NCBI GenBank assembly: GCA_937873665.1 | Contig: CALMYW010000163.1 | Location: 1-14,032, forward strand | Direction: 5' to 3' | Length of the DNA: 14,032 nucleotides | Origin: an uncultured Sphingorhabdus sp. | GTDB taxonomy: Bacteria; Pseudomonadota; Alphaproteobacteria; Sphingomonadales; Sphingomonadaceae | Shown: positions 1 through 6,146 of the stretch, one piece after another | How the letters are laid out: the number at the start of each line of letters is the position of its first letter | Position numbering within the stretch: the stretch's first letter is position 1 | Notes under the pieces: generated by a model | Database searches by the model: none | What the model was told of the DNA's origin: nothing | What the model saw: the letters and a program-made list of their open reading frames with translations, nothing else | Position numbers and translations under genes: made by a program

Positions 1-81
1 CTTGGAACCAAGGGCAAGGGACGCGCTCTCCACCTCCACCGCAGCGCAATGTGCAGGTGAAGCATAGCAGACATGCGGCAA

Positions 82-133
82 GGCCGGAATACCCGATGGG
101 CATCCGGCCACTGCGCCAAGCGTAGATTGGCGC
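82..133 (-). terminator. Tandem hairpins after the 54-aa gene
   Basis: Directly after the stop, GCGCCAA/TTGGCGC (113-119 with 127-133) forms a 7-bp stem with a 7-nt loop. Then 82-109 folds into a 12-bp stem with one bulge (GGCCGGA/TCCGGCC outside). Neither is followed by a U-tract. They could end the transcript with Rho or protect its 3' end. Bases 1-81 hold nothing else that I can identify. Confidence 0.4.
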
Positions 134-135
134 GT

Positions 136-300
136 TCAGGGATTGAACGGGTCATATTCACGGACGATGCTATCGGCATCGCCATCGAATTCAGCCGTCG
201 GGACGGCGGCGTAGCCATTACCGGCGTGGAACAGGGTGACGCAGACCATCAGGGTGCGGGCGAGGCTCCAGGCGTGACGCTGTGCGATGGTGAGTGACAT
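136..300 (-). CDS. Small hypothetical protein, 54 aa
   Basis: The frame starts MSLTIAQRHAWSLARTLM and ends EFDGDADSIVREYDPFNP. The ATG at 300 has a strong AGGAG seven bases upstream; the longer open frame from 372 has no such site, so I chose 300. The central LARTLMVCVTLFHAGNGY is mildly hydrophobic but reads more like the core of a small soluble domain than a membrane helix or signal peptide. The acidic end with its EYDPF motif resembles small conserved proteins near plasmid gene blocks in alphaproteobacteria, from memory and unverified. Its function is unknown. Tandem hairpins follow the stop. Confidence 0.6.
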   Translation of the reverse strand: MSLTIAQRHAWSLARTLMVCVTLFHAGNGYAAVPTAEFDGDADSIVREYDPFNP

Positions 301-613
301 GTTCGAGCTCCTGTCTCGGAGCAGGGACCATCCCCGCTCGACAGGCCCCGGACAGACGGCGCAAAGCCGCAATCACCACGAAGGCGCAGACGCAGTGGCC
401 GCACGCGCAGCGTAGCGGACCCTTCACGGGTTGATTGAAGGAGGCTTGGGGTCGGCCAACGGATTGGCCTCAAAGAGCGGGGTGGTCGCTTGTGGTTCAA
501 ACAGCAGGAGAAGTTGTCAGTCGCGAAGGTCGTCAAAAGCGTTGGCAGTCTTGTTGCCGGAATCGCTAGCGAAACCACCCGAAGAGGACGCTTTCTCACT
601 GCGGCCCCTGCGT
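301..613. other. 313-bp gap: end of the PHP-ATPase transcript and leader of the small gene
   Basis: I see no credible gene here; the open frames are short and have no recognisable content. On the minus strand it has a 6-bp hairpin (454-469, GGCCAA/TTGGCC) and, next to the small gene, a strong 9-bp hairpin (319-339). There is no clear intrinsic terminator after the PHP-ATPase gene and no convincing -35/-10 pair. A TACGCT (about 409-414) would be at best a weak -10. Confidence 0.5.
319..339 (-). promoter_or_regulatory. Leader hairpin upstream of the 54-aa gene
   Basis: In the transcript, 319-339 folds into a 9-bp stem with one G-U pair and a 3-nt loop. It is enclosed by a CTGTC/GACAG pairing whose 3' arm abuts the AGGAG ribosome binding site. 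A small CGAG/CUCG stem could also hold that site in its loop. Such a fold could limit translation of the small gene. Confidence 0.4.
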
Positions 614-3571
614 CTAGATCGACACTCTCAATCGGCGAGCGCGGGCCTTGAAGGCATCCTCGCCTCCTTCTAAAATGGCGCAAACACGGTCACGAATGTG
701 GGCCTCTTCGAGCCCGCCCATTGTGTAGCTGATGGCCGGTAAATGGCCCGGCGCATGCGTTCCGGCCTCAGCGATTATGACCTGATCGGCGTCAGTGTTT
801 ATGACGAGATTGGCATTGTGCGTGACCATGATGACCTGCCGCCGTTGTCGAGCGTCGGCGAAAAGCGGCACGAGTTCATCAAAGATGGACTTCGGGTCAA
901 GATTCTCTTCCGGTTGATCGATGACAAGGGGACGATCATCTGATCGATCCAAGGCCAGATACAAGAGTAAAAGGACGATACCACGCGTGCCGGGGGAAAG
1001 GTTGCGAATGTCCGTTCTATCATATTCAACAGAGTAACTGACTGAGATATGGTCGGTGCTGTAGAGCCATTTGGCAAAAGACTTGAGCCATGCGCGATGT
1101 GCGACCGGATCGGTCTGAGCCACACGGGAGCTGGCGAGCAATATCTTGTCGTGAGCGATGCGAAACTGCTGCATCGCGTCCGATACGTCGTCGGCGGAGC
1201 CCGTCTCCCACACTTGGCGAAGGTGTTCTTCGGCAAGCTTGTAAAGCGTACCTTCACCCTTGAAGGGGCCGTTTTTGCGGAGGTCAACGAATGCCTCACC
1301 AGCCCGCGCCCATTGTTCCACGTCAGCGGTGCGCCGGACTGAAAAGGACAGTTTGCTCAGCGTCCCCGGTGAGGCGTTCAATCGCTCTTTGATTGGTGAG
1401 TATAGGTCATTCAGAACCGTCTCCTCTGCGATGATCGAATCAAACACGCTCTTGTAGGATTTGGTGCGTTCCTCAACCAAACCCTCGCGCCGAGCGGCGG
1501 CACCGTTCGCATCTTCCAAACGTGCCTTTAGATTTGTGAGCGCGTCGGTTTCTCCGTTTATCTTCGTGGTGAGTTGTGAGAACTTGTCCTGCGTCGCCTT
1601 ATCGATGTTGATGATCTGATTGAGCCGGTCGATTTCGGCGTCGAGCACAGCCAGCGTCTGCTGCTCAAGGTTGACTGTGAGCTCCAGCGGCACGGGCTGA
1701 ACGTCCGGTGCCAAGGGCGTGCCTTTCCATGCAGCAACGGCGTCACGGGCCTTTTTGAGGCGAGCCGTCACTACATCACCCACTGTTCCGATAAAATCGG
1801 TGCCGAACGGGTCCCAGTCTGCGCCGGCAAGTCCTGCTGAACCGAATTTCGATTGCAGACGCCGCAGGGCTTCCGGCGACTGGTTGGCGCGGAAATCGGC
1901 GACCTCATCCTGCAGCGTCAGAAGCTGCTGCTCCTGAATGCTGAAATATCGTATGTTGCCGCGCACCCTCTCCGCGGCGACCGACACGGCGCTAAAGTGC
2001 TCAGTCGTCGTCGTATCGCCCTTCTTAACCAAAAGCGCCCGTTCGCTGGTGAAGCGGGCTAGATTTTGTTCCTTTTCGGTGATCTGCTTTTGTAGGCCTT
2101 CGATGCTCTTCGTCTTCTCAATCTCGTCGCTTATCCGCTCCGAGAGATTAAGCAGCGCAACCTCGTCGCGCGACCGAGCTTCACGATGACGAGCAGCGCG
2201 AAGATCGAGCAGTTCGCCGAAATCAGTGGTTCCATCCCGGGTGGCGACCGAGTGAGATTCGAACACGACCCGCTCCACTTCGCGTAGGAGCTCGTCAGAA
2301 ACACCGTCCGCCGCACACAAGCGATCGACAAACTGCTGCGATAGATATTGCGCGCGCTTGATCTGGAAATCGTCCCCATCGGTCGCGTCAGCCAAACTCC
2401 GATTATCGGCCTCGCCAGAAGCCCAGGAGGTCTTGACGACCACGCCCGTCAACAGGTCGCGCGCCCGAAAGAGAAAAGATTGCTTGTACGCGTCGAGCGG
2501 TAGCGGAGTTGTGTCGCAGCCAGCGACAATGAGTTCAACCAGCGCCGTTTTGCCCGAGCCTCTGGCACCGATGATGGTGATGAGACCGGAGTTGAGAAGT
2601 AGCGATGGAGTTTTCACCCAAGGCGCGCCTTCGATCGAAAAGTGCGAAATTACTTGCGAAGCTGATGCACCACTTGGCGGTGTCTCACCCACGAAAGCTC
2701 GATCGGGCGAAATGCAGGCTTGTCGAAGTGCATCGAAGGTCGGCGCGCCCTTGATCCAACCGAACCGCTTGCCTGTCGGCTCGCCTACGCGAGACAATGT
2801 GTGGGCATCGCTGCCGTGCAGGCAGGGCTTCTCGGATCCGTATTTTCGCACAAACTCTTCACGCGGGAGGGTCTTGCCGAGCCAAAAATCACGATCCTTC
2901 GGGTTGGCCGAGAAAATCGCGCTGGCAAACTTCTCGACTTCGCGCCGCAGGGTGGCATCGGCGCCATCCTGCATTCCAGAGGTGCCGTCGGCGCCGGCTG
3001 CGACGGCCACCAAGATGTTGTCGCGAGCCCAGCCGAAATCGTTGAAAATGCCCTTGAGCTGATCGAAGCTTACTTTGAACTGCGTAGACCCGTGTCGTCG
3101 CGCGGCAACCTCGTCTTTTATGGTTGGATCGGCTTTGAAGCCAAGTCTTTCTAGCTCCGCGGGCGTGCAGCTGAATCGATCATTGAGAGCACTGAACGTC
3201 AGACACGCCAAGATGCGTTTAATTTCGTCCAGGTGGTTGGGATCTTCCGGCGAAACTAGGAGATGGACGTTAACCCACGATCCAGCGGCAGTGCCCAGGC
3301 CTAGGCGCATTTCGATGTTTGGAAAAAGCGTCGTGCAATTGGGCAGGCGACCCTCCTTGTCCTTTGCTTCGCGCAGTCGGGCATAAGTGTCGGTGTTGTA
3401 GTAATCGGTAAGACCGATGACCTCGAGCGTTGGCGTGGCCGCTTCGAGCTTCGCCACATAATCTTCCCACGGGTCTGCTCCAGCGAAGAGGTCGTTCAAT
3501 TGAGTACCGGGCGCATGGACATGGGGGTCCCATCGCCTCCAAATTGCGCCGACTTCAGTGCTTTTGATCAA
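614..3571 (-). CDS. TrlF-family PHP phosphoesterase-ABC/SMC ATPase fusion, 985 aa; candidate defence gene
   Basis: The N-terminal PHP domain shows the metal-binding DPHVH (residues 15-19), IGLTDYYN (52-59) and GSDAH (253-257). An SMC/RecF-like ATPase follows: Walker A GARGSGKT (335-342), a long coiled-coil (about 480-740), the ABC signature-like SPGTRG (859-864), Walker B LVIDQPEENLD (882-892) and the H-loop VTHN (916-919). The combination matches NCBI's TrlF family. It suggests ATP-gated nuclease or phosphoesterase action on DNA or RNA, and related PHP-ABC fusions occur among conflict systems. The frame opens at a TTG at 3640 without a ribosome binding site. I chose the TTG at 3571, which has GAGGG seven bases upstream and lies just before the conserved start of the PHP domain. 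Base composition is clearly less GC-rich than the neighbours, suggesting separate acquisition. Confidence 0.85.
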   Translation of the reverse strand: MIKSTEVGAIWRRWDPHVHAPGTQLNDLFAGADPWEDYVAKLEAATPTLEVIGLTDYYNTDTYARLREAKDKEGRLPNCTTLFPNIEMRLGLGTAAGSWVNVHLLVSPEDPNHLDEIKRILACLTFSALNDRFSCTPAELERLGFKADPTIKDEVAARRHGSTQFKVSFDQLKGIFNDFGWARDNILVAVAAGADGTSGMQDGADATLRREVEKFASAIFSANPKDRDFWLGKTLPREEFVRKYGSEKPCLHGSDAHTLSRVGEPTGKRFGWIKGAPTFDALRQACISPDRAFVGETPPSGASASQVISHFSIEGAPWVKTPSLLLNSGLITIIGARGSGKTALVELIVAGCDTTPLPLDAYKQSFLFRARDLLTGVVVKTSWASGEADNRSLADATDGDDFQIKRAQYLSQQFVDRLCAADGVSDELLREVERVVFESHSVATRDGTTDFGELLDLRAARHREARSRDEVALLNLSERISDEIEKTKSIEGLQKQITEKEQNLARFTSERALLVKKGDTTTTEHFSAVSVAAERVRGNIRYFSIQEQQLLTLQDEVADFRANQSPEALRRLQSKFGSAGLAGADWDPFGTDFIGTVGDVVTARLKKARDAVAAWKGTPLAPDVQPVPLELTVNLEQQTLAVLDAEIDRLNQIINIDKATQDKFSQLTTKINGETDALTNLKARLEDANGAAARREGLVEERTKSYKSVFDSIIAEETVLNDLYSPIKERLNASPGTLSKLSFSVRRTADVEQWARAGEAFVDLRKNGPFKGEGTLYKLAEEHLRQVWETGSADDVSDAMQQFRIAHDKILLASSRVAQTDPVAHRAWLKSFAKWLYSTDHISVSYSVEYDRTDIRNLSPGTRGIVLLLLYLALDRSDDRPLVIDQPEENLDPKSIFDELVPLFADARQRRQVIMVTHNANLVINTDADQVIIAEAGTHAPGHLPAISYTMGGLEEAHIRDRVCAILEGGEDAFKARARRLRVSI

Positions 3572-3667
3572 ATTTCTGCCCTCTTCGCTTCGAAAGGTTC
3601 TCGCTGACTTTTTAGGAAATACAAGCGAAACCGATATCAAAAGAGCTCAGAGCAAATGACGGCTTTC

Positions 3668-3701
3668 AGTATAGGCGGGTTCGGGATGACCCAGATCTGG
3701 G
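3668..3701 (-). promoter_or_regulatory. Candidate promoter and operator of the PHP-ATPase gene
   Basis: On the minus strand a TATACT hexamer (3673-3668) resembles a -10 box. About 16 bp upstream is the perfect 12-bp palindrome CCCAGATCTGGG (3690-3701), covering where a -35 box would be. No good TTGACA is present. A dyad in this place would suit a regulator's operator. This is a pattern match only. Confidence 0.25.
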
Positions 3702-3789
3702 CGGTTTTCTATCCTCAATGCTTCCCTGATGAAACGGCAGCTTCCGGGCATTCACTTTGACGGCCGCAATGACCGGGATTGGGGCGCGG

Positions 3790-3825
3790 AGCTGACATGC
3801 CGGTTCCCCGCACGGAATGTCAGCT
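3790..3825 (-). terminator. Hairpin downstream of the DUF2493 gene
   Basis: A perfect 9-bp inverted repeat (AGCTGACAT with ATGTCAGCT) is extended by three more pairs after one mismatch, with a 10-nt loop. It starts about 52 nt after the DUF2493 stop. There is no U-tract after it on the minus strand, so it is not a standard intrinsic terminator. It could be a 3' stabilising stem or a dispersed palindromic repeat. Confidence 0.4.
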
Positions 3826-3877
3826 ATCCCTGTGGGCGCTGCCGAAAGAAGCCGTTCCGGATCGTCCTTATTCGCGG

Positions 3878-4789
3878 TCATTCGATAGACCAGACCGAAA
3901 TCCCGAGCTTGCGCGCCTTGTCGACGAGGTTGGCGTTAATGCCATTGCCCGGGCAGGCGACTATGGCCTTGGGCAGAGCTTCAAGCATCTGATCGTTACG
4001 GCGGAACGGTGCAGCCTTCTTGAACCGCACCCAGTCGGGCCGGAACGGGACATGGACGATCTTGCGATTGCGCGCCCAGAGCGAGGCGATGTGTTCGCCG
4101 CCGGTGGGGTTGCCGCCATGAAACAGCACCATGTCAGGATATTTGGCGAGCACCTTGTCGAGCACGGCCCAGATGCGGTTGTGATCCTGATAGGCGGGGC
4201 CAGCGGTGAATGCGATGCGCGTGCCGTTGGGCAGCAGCGGTTCGGTTTCCGAACGGCGCTTGGCGGCGAGGAAGTCGCGGCTGTCGATTATGCTGGCGGT
4301 CATCGTGCGGTGATTGACCAGCGAGCCGGCGCGCGGCGTCCAGGTCTTGCGGAAGTGCGCTTCGAACTGGTCTGAGGCGGCCTCGCGCATGAACTCCATG
4401 GCGTTGCGGCGTTCGATCAGGCCGATGCCTTCACGTGTCAGCCGTTCCAGCTCGACCGACTTGACCTCGGAGCCGTCCTGTTCGCGCTGGCTCCGCTTCT
4501 GGGCATCCTCGTTGTCGTCTAGATCGCGCTGGATCCGGCCCTGCGCGCGGTGGAAGAGATTGCCGAGCGACCAGCACAGGTCCTCAAGGTCAGGCTCGAG
4601 TCTCGTGTCGATCATAGTGGCAATCAGGGCGTCGAACATGTCGGCGACAGCGCCAGCGGCAACGCGGTCGTCGGGAAGCGGACGAGGGTCGGGCTCGTCC
4701 GAGAAGGGGCGGTAGCCGTAGAGGGCGATTTCATCGAGGAGATGGGCGGTGGGCGAGATTTCGTGGTCGGGTTCGAATGGGTCGGTCAT
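3878..4789 (-). CDS. DUF2493 (SLOG/YspA-like) domain protein, 303 aa
   Basis: The C-terminal ~115 residues (189-303) form the DUF2493 domain, a Rossmann-like fold of the SLOG superfamily that binds nucleotides or nucleotide-derived ligands. Seen are the first strand TRIAFTAGPAYQDH, the glycine motif VLFHGGNPTGGEHIASLWA (221-239) and PKAIVACPGNGI (273-284). The N-terminal ~185 residues are charged and helical, with a probable coiled-coil around 80-120. The frame is open for 101 codons further upstream, but that extension would cross the large palindrome. The ATG at 4789 has AAGGA eight bases before it and gives the usual start, so I chose it. The last gene of the conserved block, it is followed by a non-coding gap. 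Ligand and role are unknown. Confidence 0.87.
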   Translation of the reverse strand: MTDPFEPDHEISPTAHLLDEIALYGYRPFSDEPDPRPLPDDRVAAGAVADMFDALIATMIDTRLEPDLEDLCWSLGNLFHRAQGRIQRDLDDNEDAQKRSQREQDGSEVKSVELERLTREGIGLIERRNAMEFMREAASDQFEAHFRKTWTPRAGSLVNHRTMTASIIDSRDFLAAKRRSETEPLLPNGTRIAFTAGPAYQDHNRIWAVLDKVLAKYPDMVLFHGGNPTGGEHIASLWARNRKIVHVPFRPDWVRFKKAAPFRRNDQMLEALPKAIVACPGNGINANLVDKARKLGISVWSIE

Positions 4790-4813
4790 GGGATTGATCC
4801 TTGGTCCGCGTAA

Positions 4814-4830
4814 CCGGGCATTTTGCCCGG
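4814..4830 (-). promoter_or_regulatory. Perfect hairpin in the leader of the DUF2493 gene
   Basis: CCGGGCA (4814-4820) and TGCCCGG (4824-4830) form a perfect 7-bp stem with a 3-nt loop, 24 bp before the DUF2493 start codon and 10 bp before its AAGGA ribosome binding site. The same TGCCCGG arm can pair alternatively with CCGGGCA at 5045-5051. Two mutually exclusive folds are therefore possible, as in an attenuator. The fold is visible; regulation is a guess. Confidence 0.45.
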
Positions 4831-5051
4831 CCTTCATGCGATCCCTCTGACCGGCAGCCGCGAGGCTGCACCGGAACGGCCGAAGCGAAGCGGAGGATGG
4901 CGGGCAGCGGCTATTTTGAGTCGCGATGGAAAGGCGCGGCTTGCGGCGCCGCCGGAAAATAGCCGCGTGACCGCCATTGTAGCCTCGCGGCTGCCGGTCT
5001 CTTGGATCGCCCTCAAGGAAGGCCGAGCTTGGCCGGTGCGGAGTCCGGGCA
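4824..5051 (-). repeat. Nested imperfect palindrome of about 230 bp between the Toprim and DUF2493 genes
   Basis: Successive arms pair in order from outside in. TGCCCGG 4824-4830 pairs with 5045-5051, 4828-4835 with 5018-5025, and GCGATCC 4838-4844 with 5004-5010. A perfect 19-bp arm, 4849-4867, pairs with 4981-4999. Inside it, 4897-4903 pairs with 4971-4977 and an 11-bp perfect arm, 4907-4917, with 4956-4966. A small GC stem, 4933-4937 with 4946-4950, lies near the tip. The two outermost pairings overlap, so they cannot all form at once. The DNA could extrude as a cruciform or the transcript could fold into one long rod. Possible roles are a single-strand origin, a structured RNA, or a decayed transposon-like element. 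I see no target-site duplication. Confidence 0.7.
4834..4977 (-). CDS. Possible 47-aa basic peptide inside the palindrome
   Basis: An open frame starts MAVTRLFSGGAASR and is rich in arginine and alanine, with GAGG five bases before its ATG. It lies almost wholly inside the large palindrome, so its reading frame may exist only because GC-rich palindromes have few stop codons. I list it because similar short basic frames with the segment RLKIAAARHPP seem familiar from sphingomonad annotations, but I cannot confirm this. It is equally likely to be non-coding. Confidence 0.25.
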   Translation of the reverse strand: MAVTRLFSGGAASRAFPSRLKIAAARHPPLRFGRSGAASRLPVRGIA

Positions 5052-5095
5052 TCAATGACGGAATCCGTCGCCGCACGTCCCCGTCTCGGCAAACC

Positions 5096-6145
5096 TCAGC
5101 CCACTGTTGACCTGTCGCGGTCGGCTTTGCGCAACTGGGCGATCAACCGTGCCTTCAGCACCGATGCACCGTGCTGGCGCAAGTCATCGTTGAAGTCCCC
5201 AAGATCGGGCATCAGCGAGACTAGCTCGATCCCTGCAGCCTGTGCCCGGTCGGTCAGGATCGCAAATGCCGCATCGCCGGCCTTGTCGCGGTCGCGGGCG
5301 ACGTAGAGCCGCCTGAGTTCACTGCCGAATAGGATAGCGGCAAGATGGGCTGACGAGGTGGCGGCTGCCATCGGCATGTCAGGCATGATCTCCCGCAGCG
5401 ACAGGACGGTCTCGATGCCTTCGCCGGCGACCATGACGTCCGACGCTGGGCCGAACCGGATTGCGTGGCCGAGGATGTTTCCCATCGCCCGTCGCGGTGA
5501 TGCGACTGCTGCTTTCGCCTTGCCGTTCGGATTAAGCCAAGTCCGGTGCGTGCCCGTTTGCACACTATCATCATCGGTCACCGATGCGATCAGGGCCGGG
5601 AAGCTGCCGGGCGTTCCGGGAATGTCATCATCATTCGGCCGATAATAGCATCGCGGGTGAAATCGCAATGCAGGCAGATCGCCGGTGCGTGTGATGCCGC
5701 GCGAGGCGAGATAAGTGGCCGCTACGGACCCAGCGAGTGGTTTGGAAGCTGCGAACAGTCGCCGTGCTGCGATTGGCGAACCTGCTCGTGCATGCGGTGG
5801 CTTCATGAATTGGCTGGGCTCATCGCCCCCGGACGGCGGCAACGACAAGAACCGTTCGGCCTCGTCGATGGTCTCGGAGAGGCGGCCATGGCGCTGGTTG
5901 ATGCGGATGAGATCGACGAGATCACCGCGTTCGCCGGTTGCGGCATCGACCCAGTTGCCGACTGCGCCACGTTCGGTTTCGAACAGGCGGACGTAAAGGC
6001 TGCGCCCCGGTGATCCGGCGATGTCGCCGACCATCCAGTAGCGCCCCTCGCGGCGACCTGCGGGCAGGTAATGGCAACAGACGGCTTGCGCGTTCTGGGC
6101 AAGCCGTTCCGACAGTTCCGCCGCGCGGTTGGAAAGCCTGCTCAT
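5096..6145 (-). CDS. Toprim-domain primase-like protein (DUF7146-type N-terminus), 349 aa
   Basis: The C-terminal half is a Toprim domain. The acidic catalytic residues are visible: the glutamate in GEGIET (241-246) and the DxD pair in ARDRDKAG (283-290). The characteristic PDLGDFNDDL follows at 313-322. The N-terminal part (GRYWMVGDIAGSPGRSL, GERGDLVDLIRINQRHG) matches plasmid and phage primase-like proteins. There is no CxxC zinc ribbon and no helicase domain. It may make RNA primers for, or process, the incoming element's DNA, possibly with the helicase encoded directly upstream. The ATG lies one base after the helicase stop with no clear ribosome binding site, so it probably depends on termination-reinitiation. 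A 306-bp structured gap follows it. Confidence 0.87.
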   Translation of the reverse strand: MSRLSNRAAELSERLAQNAQAVCCHYLPAGRREGRYWMVGDIAGSPGRSLYVRLFETERGAVGNWVDAATGERGDLVDLIRINQRHGRLSETIDEAERFLSLPPSGGDEPSQFMKPPHARAGSPIAARRLFAASKPLAGSVAATYLASRGITRTGDLPALRFHPRCYYRPNDDDIPGTPGSFPALIASVTDDDSVQTGTHRTWLNPNGKAKAAVASPRRAMGNILGHAIRFGPASDVMVAGEGIETVLSLREIMPDMPMAAATSSAHLAAILFGSELRRLYVARDRDKAGDAAFAILTDRAQAAGIELVSLMPDLGDFNDDLRQHGASVLKARLIAQLRKADRDRSTVG

Positions 6146-6146
6146 G

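Larger units (their letters stand above)
3572..3877. other. 306-bp gap between the DUF2493 gene and the PHP-ATPase gene
   Basis: No gene is convincing here. A 71-codon minus-strand frame (3881-3666) overlaps the DUF2493 stop in an ATGA arrangement, but it has no ribosome binding site I trust and no recognisable content. The gap holds one strong hairpin (3790-3825), a 12-bp perfect palindrome (3690-3701) and a TATACT hexamer. It probably marks the junction between the conserved block and the cargo gene. Confidence 0.55.

Noticed and set aside
563..572. TCGCTAGCGA palindrome
   Set aside because: A 10-bp palindrome is expected by chance in a window of this size and it has no supporting context.
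249..683. 144-codon minus-strand frame across the left gap
   Set aside because: It overlaps the end of the PHP-ATPase gene and the start of the 54-aa gene in another frame, and is a proline/arginine-rich run typical of non-coding GC-rich DNA.
2358..3062. 234-codon plus-strand frame
   Set aside because: It is antisense to the PHP/ATPase gene and has no recognisable domain or ribosome binding site.
3572..3640. Longer PHP-ATPase starting at TTG 3640
   Set aside because: No ribosome binding site precedes 3640. The TTG at 3571 has GAGGG at the right distance and begins just before the conserved domain.
3666..3881. 71-codon minus-strand frame overlapping the DUF2493 stop by ATGA
   Set aside because: It has no clear ribosome binding site, no recognisable protein content, and runs through a hairpin and a palindrome. 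The ATGA overlap alone is not enough to call a gene.
4790..5092. N-terminal extension of the DUF2493 protein to 404 aa
   Set aside because: The extension is read through the large palindrome and is arginine/alanine-rich. The ATG at 4789 has a proper ribosome binding site and a sensible protein start.
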